This document shows, piece by piece, positions 21,642 to 28,711 of a stretch of 64,000 bases of DNA. The notes under the pieces are model-generated. The model was not told the origin of the DNA, searched no databases, and saw only the letters and a program-made list of their open reading frames with translations. The position numbers and the translations under genes were made by a program. Source of the DNA: Cognatundibacterium rivi (GTDB lineage: Bacteria; Pseudomonadota; Gammaproteobacteria; Burkholderiales; Burkholderiaceae_D); assembly GCF_018139565.1 (NCBI RefSeq), contig NZ_JAGSPK010000002.1, positions 1 to 64,000 of the forward strand, read 5' to 3'. Each line of letters starts with the position of its first letter. Positions within the stretch are counted from its first letter, which is position 1.

Positions 21642-22817
21642 ATGGCCAAGGCAGTATTCAGTTGGGAAGACCCTTTATTGTTGTCCTCGCAGTTAACGGA
21701 TGAAGAGCGCATGGTGCAGGAAGCGGCGCGCGCGTATTGCGAAGAAAAGCTGGCACCGCGCGTGCTGGAGGCTTTCCGTCACGAGCGCACTGATCCATCG
21801 ATTTTCCGCGAAATGGGGGCGCTGGGTTTGCTTGGTTCCATGATTCCTGCCCAATATGGCGGTGCGGGTCTGAATTACGTTTGTTATGGCCTCGTTGCGC
21901 GTGAAGTTGAACGCATTGACTCAGGCTATCGCTCTATGATGAGCGTGCAAAGTTCGCTGGTGATGGTGCCTATTAATGAATTCGGCAGCGAAGCGCAAAA
22001 GCAGAAATATCTGCCGAAACTGGCGTCGGGTGAATACATAGGATGCTTCGGCCTGACCGAGCCGGATCATGGTTCCGACCCTGGCAGCATGGTCACTCGC
22101 GCCAAAACCGTACCGGGCGGCTATTTGCTGACCGGTGCCAAAATGTGGATTACGAATAGCCCAATTGCGGATATTTTTGTGGTCTGGGCAAAAACTGACG
22201 ATGGCCGTATCCGTGGTTTTATTCTGGAAAAAGGTTGGGAAGGTCTGACTGCACCGGCGATTCATGGCAAGGTCGGCTTGCGTGCATCGATTACCGGTGA
22301 AATTGTGATGGATGAGGTTTTTGTTCCCGAAGAAAACCTGTTGCCGCATGTCGAAGGCTTGAAAGGGCCATTCACCTGTCTGAATTCGGCGCGTTACGGT
22401 ATTGCCTGGGGTGCGCTGGGTGCCGCAGAATTTTGCTGGCATACGGCACGCCAGTACACGCTCGACCGTCTGCAGTTTGGCCGTCCGCTGGCGGCAAATC
22501 AGCTCGTACAGAAAAAACTGGCGGATATGCAGACCGAAATCACACTCGCGCTGCAAGGTTGCCTGCGCCTCGGACGTATGAAAGACGAAGGCACTGCCGC
22601 TGTCGAAATTACCTCGATCATGAAGCGCAATTCTTGCGGCAAATCGCTGGAAATTGCCCGTACTGCACGCGACATGCTGGGCGGAAATGGTATTTCAGAT
22701 GAGTACGGCATTGCGCGCCATCTGGTGAATCTGGAAGTCGTGAATACCTACGAAGGTACACATGATATTCACGCCCTGATTCTGGGGCGTGCACAAACCG
22801 GCATCGCCGCCTTCTGA
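21642..22817 (+). CDS. gcdH: Glutaryl-CoA dehydrogenase
   Basis: 391 residues. This FAD enzyme oxidises and decarboxylates glutaryl-CoA to crotonyl-CoA in lysine, tryptophan and aromatic degradation. The acyl-CoA dehydrogenase domains are in normal order. The catalytic Glu371 lies in [18 protein letters not shown], a signature of GcdH rather than general acyl-CoA dehydrogenases. [13 protein letters not shown] and WITNSPIAD flank the flavin site. AGGAG precedes the ATG. A strong terminator follows. Confidence 0.93.
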   Translation: MAKAVFSWEDPLLLSSQLTDEERMVQEAARAYCEEKLAPRVLEAFRHERTDPSIFREMGALGLLGSMIPAQYGGAGLNYVCYGLVAREVERIDSGYRSMMSVQSSLVMVPINEFGSEAQKQKYLPKLASGEYIGCFGLTEPDHGSDPGSMVTRAKTVPGGYLLTGAKMWITNSPIADIFVVWAKTDDGRIRGFILEKGWEGLTAPAIHGKVGLRASITGEIVMDEVFVPEENLLPHVEGLKGPFTCLNSARYGIAWGALGAAEFCWHTARQYTLDRLQFGRPLAANQLVQKKLADMQTEITLALQGCLRLGRMKDEGTAAVEITSIMKRNSCGKSLEIARTARDMLGGNGISDEYGIARHLVNLEVVNTYEGTHDIHALILGRAQTGIAAF

Positions 22818-22831
22818 TTGCGTCGCCAATC

Positions 22832-22866
22832 AAAAAAACCGCAGTGTTCGCTGCGGTTTTTTTATT
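22832..22866 (+). terminator. Intrinsic terminator of gcdH
   Basis: AAAAAAACCGCAG (22832-22844) pairs with CTGCGGTTTTTTT (22851-22863) around TGTTCG, and more T residues follow. It lies 14 bases after the stop. Confidence 0.92.
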
Positions 22867-22938
22867 TCCGTATGTTGCCAGCAACAGCGTCGCATCGCCC
22901 GGGGGGGCACGCATATCCGCTTTCCAGACCCAATAAAA

Positions 22939-23056
22939 TAGCAATTTCAGGGGAGTATATTGCATTTTAGGCTTATTCTCAGCGTTAATGCTGGGCTTTA
23001 AAATATACTAGGGGGGAGTATATTTTCCCTGTTTTTAGCTGTTTTCATCTGTTTTT
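22939..23056 (+). repeat. Dispersed intergenic palindromic repeat, copy B
   Basis: Gap-free partner of copy A. The core hairpin at 23000-23026 has 10-bp arms AAAATATACT and AGTATATTTT around AGGGGGG. The second conserved block, GGGGAGTATAT, starts at 22950. It sits at the left edge of the accessory stretch between gcdH and hslO. Confidence 0.85.
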
Positions 23057-23133
23057 GCCTGCCTGTGGCGAGCTGTGAGTAAAGCTGGCATCAGTGATCT
23101 GCCAGTTTTGGACAGTCAGCCTTGAAGAAAAAA

Positions 23134-23260
23134 ATGGCGGCGACATGCGTATTCCAGTAAAAACCAACCATCCATTCCAGTTCAAAAACAGCCAACCATT
23201 CTCGTTCAATGGCGGCCAGTGATTCCGATCTGCAGTAGTCCATTGATTACAGTCGATACC
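23134..23260. repeat. Degenerate 24-bp-period tandem repeats, possible IS21-type end
   Basis: Five degenerate units share a CCA(n)ATTCC(A/G)GT(T)CAA-like core. The ATTCC/ATTCT/ATTAC cores start at 23151, 23174, 23198, 23222 and 23246, spacings of 23, 24, 24 and 24. Read on the minus strand the units look like the GGAAT...TGGCCG arrays at the non-coding ends of some IS21-family elements (recalled similarity, not searched). No istA/istB coding sequence remains nearby, so this would be a remnant. Confidence 0.4.
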
Positions 23261-23342
23261 GACACGGCAGAAGTGATCATGTAAATTTGGACTGATGATT
23301 TTATATGACCGACGGCTTTCGCCCCAAAGCGGACGGTCAAAC

Positions 23343-23567
23343 CTACTCCAACTCCGACTCATAAATTTCGGCCTCGTACAAGCTGTTGCCTGATTCAGTG
23401 AAATACGCCAACACCATCGGCAACCCAGCCGGACCAATGAACCCCTGGTCTAGGACGACCAAGTCCCCGATACGCGGAACTCGACCTTCCGGTGAGAGCA
23501 CCCTATAGCGCTATGCGGGCAACTCCACTAGTAGTTTGGCACGAGAGGCGGATTCATTCGAGAACAT
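23343..23567 (-). pseudogene. Small orphan gene interrupted by an amber codon
   Basis: On the minus strand an ATG at 23567 opens an 18-residue reading (MFSNESASRAKLLVELPA) that ends at TAG (23513-23511). The same frame then continues for 55 codons, RYRVLSPEGRVPRIG followed by DLVVLDQGFIGPAGL, to a stop at 23345-23343. The part after the TAG has protein-like composition, and a GTG at 23501 could start a 52-residue product. I do not recognise the family. It follows the genes at 23649 and 23980 in the same direction. A nonsense mutation in a 74-codon gene is the simplest reading. Confidence 0.5.
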
Positions 23568-23604
23568 AGTACGCGCAAGTTCAGAAAATTTATGTGTGTT
23601 GAGT

Positions 23605-23633
23605 AGAGGACGGTTTCTGGCCGAACTTGGCTC
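23605..23633 (-). repeat. 25-bp intergenic motif, copy 3
   Basis: This copy lies between the 85-residue gene and the interrupted gene. The shared core TGGCCGAACTTGGC is preceded by GGACGGTTTC. It matches copy 1 at 19 of 25 positions by eye. Immediately right of it, at 23638-23653, lies a perfect palindrome, TATAAGCCGGCTTATA, that contains the stop codon of the 85-residue gene. Confidence 0.5.
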
Positions 23634-23648
23634 ACCTTATAAGCCGGC

Positions 23649-23906
23649 TTATAGTGGGTCTAGGTCAGTTGGAAATTGGCTGGCACGTTGCCAGCCATCA
23701 TCATCCAGGTCGTCAACTACATCTCGTCTGTGCCAAGCTCGATTCAAGTGTGAAAACACATGAGCAAGGTCTATGCGAAAGTTGACCTCATCATAATCGG
23801 GTTCGCTGCTCATCTTCGAAATCAGCGAGGTCAAGTGTTCTTGGGCATCTTCCAGCTCGTACATCAGCATAGCCCAGCCAACCGAGGTCTTTTCATTACT
23901 AATCAT
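23649..23906 (-). CDS. Small orphan protein, 85 residues
   Basis: Acidic, globular-looking protein with no signal peptide or membrane segment. The N-terminal half is helical (WAMLMYELEDAQEHLTSLI), followed by VNFRIDLAHVFSHLNRAWHRRD and a short acidic tail ending FPTDLDPL. The composition is that of a real protein, and I do not recognise the family with certainty. Small single-domain acidic proteins in such arrays are sometimes immunity proteins or cassette genes, but nothing here proves either. It is the second of three minus-strand small genes, 73 bp after the 104-residue gene. Confidence 0.6.
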   Translation of the reverse strand: MISNEKTSVGWAMLMYELEDAQEHLTSLISKMSSEPDYDEVNFRIDLAHVFSHLNRAWHRRDVVDDLDDDGWQRASQFPTDLDPL

Positions 23907-23935
23907 GCGACAGCCTTAGTTTGTTTTCAATATGT

Positions 23936-23964
23936 CGTGAACTTCCGCTCCTGGCCGATCTCTG
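23936..23964 (-). repeat. 25-bp intergenic motif, copy 2
   Basis: This copy lies in the 73-bp gap between the 104- and 85-residue genes. AACTTCCGCTCCTGGCCGATCTCTGC aligns without gaps to copies 1 and 3 around the TGGCCGA core. It matches copy 1 at about 17 of 25 positions. Confidence 0.45.
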
Positions 23965-23979
23965 CAATTGAATTCACTT

Positions 23980-24294
23980 TCACTCTCGATTTACCTGCGC
24001 ATCAAGAATCACGAAGATTGAACACCCTGCTACCGACTCAATTGAACATGGCTTATCTGTGTTGGCACAAACCAGACTTCTGCCATGCTCATCTATCCAC
24101 TCTCGCTCGATTACACAAACAATGAAACCGGGCTGCGGATATTGGCTCTCACTCGAAAGGGGGGCCTGACTTACGACTGGCCCTTTTTCTACAAATCGAT
24201 GCTCAACACCAGTTGCATCAACGAGGCGACATTCGACGAAGCCTGGGAATTGCTCGTCAACTAACTGTGTAATTTCAACTGCGATGGAAGCCAT
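23980..24294 (-). CDS. Small orphan protein, 104 residues
   Basis: Acidic, beta-rich soluble protein. Blocks visible are VDEQFPGFVECRLVDATG, HRFVEKGPVV, YPQPGFIVCVIEREWIDEHG, and SIESVAGCSIFVILDAQV at the C-terminus. No signal or membrane segment is present. I recognise the style of a conserved small hypothetical protein but cannot name a family or function. It is the first gene of the three-gene minus-strand array. The 25-bp motif stands about 45 bases before its start. Confidence 0.6.
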   Translation of the reverse strand: MASIAVEITQLVDEQFPGFVECRLVDATGVEHRFVEKGPVVSQAPLSSESQYPQPGFIVCVIEREWIDEHGRSLVCANTDKPCSIESVAGCSIFVILDAQVNRE

Positions 24295-24556
24295 ATTTAT
24301 TCAAATTCCGAACAGCCGCTTTCAGAAACATTTTCGAGTGACCGCTTGTGGCCGAACTCGGCCTGTGTCCGTAAGGATAGCATCTTGCTTAGCTGAAAAA
24401 TACGTGGAATATCACAACTTCGAACGGCGATGCCGACAATTCCACGAACACTAGCCAAGCTTTAAGTTATCCGTCGAATGGACGGCATTGGGCCGGAACG
24501 AGTGGCATGGTTTGAGCGAGAACAGCTGGCGGAAATAGATGAGAATACGCAGCGAA
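24295..24556. other. Gene-free stretch with motif copy 1 and a possible coding remnant
   Basis: Copy 1 of the 25-bp motif lies at 24338-24362 (GTGACCGCTTGTGGCCGAAC then TCGGC). On the plus strand 24365-24454 reads as a 29-codon stretch that includes EKYVEYHNFERRCRQFHEH before a TAG. This is protein-like but short and unrecognised, so it may be the tail of a lost gene. Nothing else is supported here. Confidence 0.3.
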
Positions 24557-24584
24557 ATAAAAAAAGCTGCCAGAGTGTGGCAGC
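24557..24584 (-). terminator. Intrinsic terminator of hslO
   Basis: On the minus strand GGCTGCCA (ending at 24578) and TGGCAGC form a stem around CACTC, followed by a T-run (plus-strand A-run at 24558-24565). It lies 25 bases beyond the hslO stop. Confidence 0.85.
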
Positions 24585-24608
24585 CTTCTTTGAAAAAAAT
24601 ACGGCAGA

Positions 24609-25535
24609 TCAGTGCTTGCTGTCGCCTGCGGGCAGGATGCCTTCTGCCAGTGTTTTTGCAACGAATAACTGGGCGCAATCTACCGGGTCGAAGCCATAAT
24701 GTTTGCCGCAAAAATCGCAGTTGATATCGAGTTTGCCGAATTCAGCAATCGCGCTTTCGACTTCATCTATCCCCAGCATTTTCAGCATATCGCCGACTTT
24801 TTCGCGGGTGCAGCTGCAATGAAAACTTGGGTGCAGCGGGTCGAATACGCGCAGCGTCTGTTCCCAGAATAAGCGGTGCATCAGCGTGGCAATATCGTGA
24901 TTCAGCATTTCGTCTTTTTTCAGGGTGTCGCCCAGCATCACCGCATGGTTCCATGCTTCAGCTTCGTCTTCTACCTGCGACTCGCTGCCGCCGACTTTCG
25001 GCAACTTTTGCAGCAACATGCCGCGCGTGACTTTATCGTTTGCCGCCAGCCAGAGTTTGGTGTCGAGCTGTTCTGAGCGCTGCATATAGTTTTCAATGAC
25101 CGTCGCAATACTGTCGCCATCCAGCGGAACGATGCCCTGATACGCCTGTTGTCCCGGCAGCTTGTCATTCGGGTCCAGCGTAATCACAAAGCGTCCATGT
25201 CCATGTGCATGCACCAGATCTTTGAGGGTTTCATGGTCTTCAATGACGGCGTCGTCGGCCAGTTTTGCGGTGGCACGCAGACGCAGTTCTGAGTCGCATT
25301 CAACCACCATCAGTTTGACCGGGCCATCACCGTGAATCTGCATGATCATCGTGCCGTTGAACTTCAGATTGGCAGAGAGCAGGGCAGCGGCGGCCATCAG
25401 TTCGCCCAGCATGGTTTGCACCGCTGGCGGATAGGTTTGGTGCGACTGCATTTGTTGCCAGGCGCTTTCCATTTCGACCAGCTCGCCGCGTACGCCAGCG
25501 TGTTCGAACATAAATTTTTGTAAGGTGTCTGTCAT
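24609..25535 (-). CDS. hslO: Redox-regulated chaperone Hsp33
   Basis: 308 residues. Hsp33 is a cytoplasmic holdase switched on by oxidation of a C-terminal zinc centre. The four zinc cysteines are seen as CSC in FHCSCTREK and CDFC in INCDFCGKHYGFD. The N-terminal domain carries GDGPVKLMVVECDSE and the YQGIVPLDGDS segment. The protein is slightly longer than E. coli Hsp33. It is monocistronic, with a terminator on its own strand. Confidence 0.93.
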   Translation of the reverse strand: MTDTLQKFMFEHAGVRGELVEMESAWQQMQSHQTYPPAVQTMLGELMAAAALLSANLKFNGTMIMQIHGDGPVKLMVVECDSELRLRATAKLADDAVIEDHETLKDLVHAHGHGRFVITLDPNDKLPGQQAYQGIVPLDGDSIATVIENYMQRSEQLDTKLWLAANDKVTRGMLLQKLPKVGGSESQVEDEAEAWNHAVMLGDTLKKDEMLNHDIATLMHRLFWEQTLRVFDPLHPSFHCSCTREKVGDMLKMLGIDEVESAIAEFGKLDINCDFCGKHYGFDPVDCAQLFVAKTLAEGILPAGDSKH

Positions 25536-25627
25536 GGTGATTCTGTTTTTCTGATACGGGTAAAAATTTACAGGATGCTGCTAATACAAGCCAGCGTCCT
25601 TTCATTTTTAATCAAGATTAATCAATA

Positions 25628-26152
25628 CTAATCAATACGTTTAAGTTGGGTTTTATAAGCCTGACCACGGCTGGCATAGTTTTCAGCGTTGTAGCGCATG
25701 CCCAGAATGTCTTGTTCTGTCAGTTGGCGTACGGCTTTGGCCGGGGTGCCGATAATCAGCGAATTATCGGGAAATTCTTTGCCTTCAGTGACTAGCGCAC
25801 CGGCACCGACCAGACAATTTTTACCGATTTTCGCGCCGTTCAATATCACCGCCTGTATGCCGACCAGTGAGCCGTCGCCGATGGTGCAGCCATGCAGCAT
25901 CGCCTGATGGCCTATCGTGACGTTTTTACCCACAGTCAGTGGATAGCCAGGGTCGGTATGCAGGATGCAGCCCTCCTGCACATTGCTTTTTTCGCTGATC
26001 GTGATCAGTTCATTGTCGCCGCGTATCGTGACATCAAACCAGATGCTGGCTTGCGCTTCGATTTTCACTTTACCGATGATTTTTGCGGTATCGGTGATGT
26101 AAGCAGAGGCATCGATTTCCGGCGCGATATCGCCTAATTGGTAGATGGGCAT
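25628..26152 (-). CDS. Gamma-class carbonic anhydrase family protein
   Basis: 174 residues from the internal ATG (MPIYQLGDIAPEID); a longer TTG-initiated reading to 26206 is less likely. Left-handed beta-helix hexapeptide repeats (IIGKVKIEAQASIW, VGKNVTIGHQAM, IGDGSLVGIQAVIL, IGKNCLVGAGALV) carry the His and Asp/Arg residues of the YrdA/CaiE type (GDNE, GHQAMLHGCTIGD). Such proteins bind zinc or iron and may be carbonic anhydrases, but many have no proven activity. It stands alone between hslO and the DUF455 gene. Confidence 0.87.
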   Translation of the reverse strand: MPIYQLGDIAPEIDASAYITDTAKIIGKVKIEAQASIWFDVTIRGDNELITISEKSNVQEGCILHTDPGYPLTVGKNVTIGHQAMLHGCTIGDGSLVGIQAVILNGAKIGKNCLVGAGALVTEGKEFPDNSLIIGTPAKAVRQLTEQDILGMRYNAENYASRGQAYKTQLKRID

Positions 26153-26387
26153 GATAATTCCGTAAAATAGCGGCTGATAAAACTTTGTTTGCGGTCGCTC
26201 ACACAAGCAAGGGAATAGTTGTGTGACGATAGTAACAAAGACTGCATTCTGAACTGGTATCGATGCCGCATGGCCGTGTCTCGGATGAAGCTGCGGGCTG
26301 GCCTTACTGATGCATCGACAAGTATTTAACCCGTTATTTTAACGCTCCGCGCCCGATGATGCCGGAGTAATCAAGAAGAAGAGTATT

Positions 26388-27194
26388 TTGCAAACACATT
26401 CACCTATGGAATTACGTGCTGCGGCACTTTCCGCTCTGCTGTCCAGCGACACCGGCGTTAAATGCGCGATCTTGCGGGCGATACCAGATGACGTGCCCAT
26501 CGATACGCAACAGCAGTTTGCCATTCCCGACGGCATCCCCGGGCGTCCGGAGAAGCCAGAGCTGATTCCACCCGGTCAGGTCGGGCGCAGGTCTATGCAG
26601 ACGCTGGAGGGCCGACGCATACTGATCCACGCACTCGCGCATATCGAGATGAATGCGATTAATCTGGCTGCAGATATTTTGTGGCGTTTCGCCGGAATGC
26701 CGGAGCAGTTTTATCGCGACTGGCTGAAAGTGGCGAAAGAAGAGGCATATCACTTTCAATTACTGGAAGCGCATTTGCAGGCTATGGATAGTTATTACGG
26801 CGCGTATCCTGCCCACAATAGTTTGTGGGAAATGGCAGAAAAAACCCGTGACGATTTGCTGGCAAGGCTGGCGCTGGTGCCGCGCACACTTGAAGCACGC
26901 GGGCTGGATGTGACACCTGGCGTTTCCGCGAAACTGGCGCAGGCAGGGGATAAAGCCGGGGCAGATATTCTGATGATTATTTATCGCGATGAAATCGGCC
27001 ATGTCGCGATTGGCAATGCCTGGTACAAGCGTTTGTGCGATGAGCAGGGGTTGGATGTGATCGCGACCTATGCGCGTCTGGCGGAGCAATACGCAGCACC
27101 GAAATTACGCGGGCCTTTCAATCTGGAAGCCAGACGCAGCGCCGGTTTCAATGAAGATGAGCTGAATGAGTTGACAGCATTGCATCAGGCATAG
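26388..27194 (+). CDS. DUF455 ferritin-like protein
   Basis: 268 residues. Helical protein with the di-iron-like carboxylate/His pattern of the DUF455 family: AHIEMNAINLA, AKEEAYHFQLL and YRDEIGHVAIGNAWY each supply E and H residues. The family is predicted to be ferritin-like or related to tRNA-modifying MiaE; the reaction is unknown. The start at 26388 is a TTG behind a GAAGAAGAG purine run. The first ATG, at 26406, has no ribosome-binding site, so the TTG is favoured but not certain. Confidence 0.83.
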   Translation: MQTHSPMELRAAALSALLSSDTGVKCAILRAIPDDVPIDTQQQFAIPDGIPGRPEKPELIPPGQVGRRSMQTLEGRRILIHALAHIEMNAINLAADILWRFAGMPEQFYRDWLKVAKEEAYHFQLLEAHLQAMDSYYGAYPAHNSLWEMAEKTRDDLLARLALVPRTLEARGLDVTPGVSAKLAQAGDKAGADILMIIYRDEIGHVAIGNAWYKRLCDEQGLDVIATYARLAEQYAAPKLRGPFNLEARRSAGFNEDELNELTALHQA

Positions 27195-27252
27195 CCTATG
27201 TTTCTGCTTTTCTGCGTTTGATTTTCCGGATATCGTGCAAGTGGGATTAAGG

Positions 27253-27285
27253 CAAAAAAAATCCCCGGAAGGCTGCCTTCCGGGG
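27253..27285 (-). terminator. Intrinsic terminator of the DUF2807 gene
   Basis: CCCCGGAAGG and CCTTCCGGGG (27263-27285) form a perfect 10-bp stem with a three-base loop. On the minus strand it is followed by a T-run (plus-strand A-run 27254-27261). A second stem, GCGGCGCT/AGCGCCGC, lies at 27314-27339 between the gene and this terminator. Confidence 0.85.
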
Positions 27286-27378
27286 TAACACCTTCTTGCT
27301 CTTACGCTTGCTTGCGGCGCTGAAAGGATCAAGCGCCGCGTATGCTTCATCTGACTCCGCTTTGCACTGAATCTACAC

Positions 27379-27999
27379 TCAGTCGCCCGCCTTGATGCTG
27401 CCTATGCCTTCGACCGATTTACTCAGGCTGCGCGGATTACCGTAATACGTCAGACTGCCTATGCCTTGCACCGAAGCATTCAGCCTGTCACGCGCATACA
27501 CAGAAACGGCACCCACGCCCTCGATGTTGGCATCAACACGCTCGGCCAGTAATTCTTTGGTATCGACTAAACCGATACCGCGTGCTGCGAGATGCAGCGA
27601 GCGGGCTTTGCCACTCGCCACCAGTTTGCCAGCACCTTCATAAGAAATGGAAAAATCATTGGCATTGATATTTTTCAGGCGAGTCACACCTGCGCCTTCC
27701 ATTTTGAAACTGTTTAATTCCGGCACCGTGATGATGACTTGCGCATCATCGGCAATCCGCACCGAATTTTTTTCTTTATACGAGATCAGCAGTTCATTGC
27801 CGAATACTTCCGTCACCACCTTACCGGTAAATTTGTCATTGCCACGGATAGTGATGGACTGCGCTTTGCCAACTTCGACCGTGACATTAAACGCACTGCG
27901 GCTGCGGATGGTATTGAAGGCAGGCACATCGCGGCTGACATCTTCTGCTGACGCCATGCAAGACATGAACAGTAAAGGCAAAATCAACATATAGCGCAT
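27379..27999 (-). CDS. Secreted DUF2807 (GIN-domain) protein
   Basis: 206 residues. The N-terminal signal peptide (MRYMLILPLLFMSCMASA) is followed by a repetitive right-handed beta-solenoid domain of the head-GIN/DUF2807 type, with recurring SIxxxGxG-like turns (EGAGVTRL, YEGAGKLVASG, IEGVGAVSVY, VQGIGSLTYYG, VEGIGSIKAGD). Members are periplasmic or surface proteins of unknown function, common in Bacteroidetes and proteobacteria. It has its own terminator and no operon partner. The cysteine near the signal end is not in a good lipobox. Confidence 0.8.
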   Translation of the reverse strand: MRYMLILPLLFMSCMASAEDVSRDVPAFNTIRSRSAFNVTVEVGKAQSITIRGNDKFTGKVVTEVFGNELLISYKEKNSVRIADDAQVIITVPELNSFKMEGAGVTRLKNINANDFSISYEGAGKLVASGKARSLHLAARGIGLVDTKELLAERVDANIEGVGAVSVYARDRLNASVQGIGSLTYYGNPRSLSKSVEGIGSIKAGD

Positions 28000-28400
28000 G
28001 AGGCTCTCCGGTAAAGTTGAAACGGTGATGATCCAGTAGGAATTCTTGCATCAACGATGCGTGACCGCTGAGTGATGGGGCAGAGTATGTGCCGCGAAAA
28101 ATGGAAAGCCCAGCGATTTGCGATGGAATGCAAAATCCGTGGTTTAGGCTGCGTAATCGTCGTTCTGCACGGCGGGGCGGGGTGATGAACGTTTTCTAAT
28201 TGCGTTGTTTGAATACGCTAAAAATGACGTGTGTTGATCGTGCGTTTACCATGAGATCACTGTTAACGGAAGCGTAGGCGAAAATTAATAGTAACAAGCG
28301 TATTGCGGATGTTGAAAAATTGTTACCATAATTGCATTGATATGTTAGCGTCGTTAGGCATTCAACTAATTTCTGCTTTAACCACGAAGGAGATGCAGCC
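28000..28400. other. Gene-free 401 bp before the RloC-type island
   Basis: No convincing coding sequence. The right half (about 28190 onward) turns AT-rich and probably holds the promoter of the following gene, with TTGTTA/TATGTT-like elements but no confident hexamer pair. The composition change suggests that the left boundary of inserted DNA is near 28190. I saw no clear flanking direct repeat. Confidence 0.4.
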
Positions 28401-28616
28401 ATGAAAATTTGTACAGTTTGGGGTGACATGTCCTCTGATAAGTCAAGCGAAAACTACCCCACAGACTTGTTCTGCGATGAATGCTTCAGCGAAATGAGAG
28501 CAGATGAAGAGGACTCTAGGGTCGTCTCTTCTCAAGAAGATGATGGCTCTTATGGAGATACCTGCTCGAATTGTGGAAAAACCGCAGCAGAAGAGATTGA
28601 AGAGCAAAGTACATAA
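28401..28616 (+). CDS. Small CxxC/CxxC zinc-ribbon-like protein
   Basis: 71 residues, very acidic, with Cys pairs at 25/28 (LFCDECFSEM) and 55/58 (TCSNCGKT) spaced like a zinc ribbon; an extra Cys lies at position 4. A strong AAGGAGA site precedes the ATG, so it is very likely expressed. It lies 96 bp before the large ATPase gene on the same strand and inside the same AT-rich segment, so it may be a partner or regulator of that gene. No named family is recognised. It could also be an independent cargo gene. Confidence 0.7.
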   Translation: MKICTVWGDMSSDKSSENYPTDLFCDECFSEMRADEEDSRVVSSQEDDGSYGDTCSNCGKTAAEEIEEQST

Positions 28617-28711
28617 CATTCGCTCTAAAGGAGGGGGCTGTTCAACAGAGTGCTTTCTCCACTTTCGGGTAGCCTTCAAGCGAAACGTTGGTGTCATAAT
28701 CAGGGACTTTT

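Noticed and set aside
23045-23437. Minus-strand 130-codon frame over the 24-bp repeats
   Set aside because: Its Trp/Asn-rich repeats only mirror the DNA repeats, and it overlaps the better-supported small gene in another frame.
23638-23653. Perfect palindrome TATAAGCCGGCTTATA as an operator or terminator
   Set aside because: It includes the stop codon of the 85-residue gene, has no T-run and no second copy; it may be chance.
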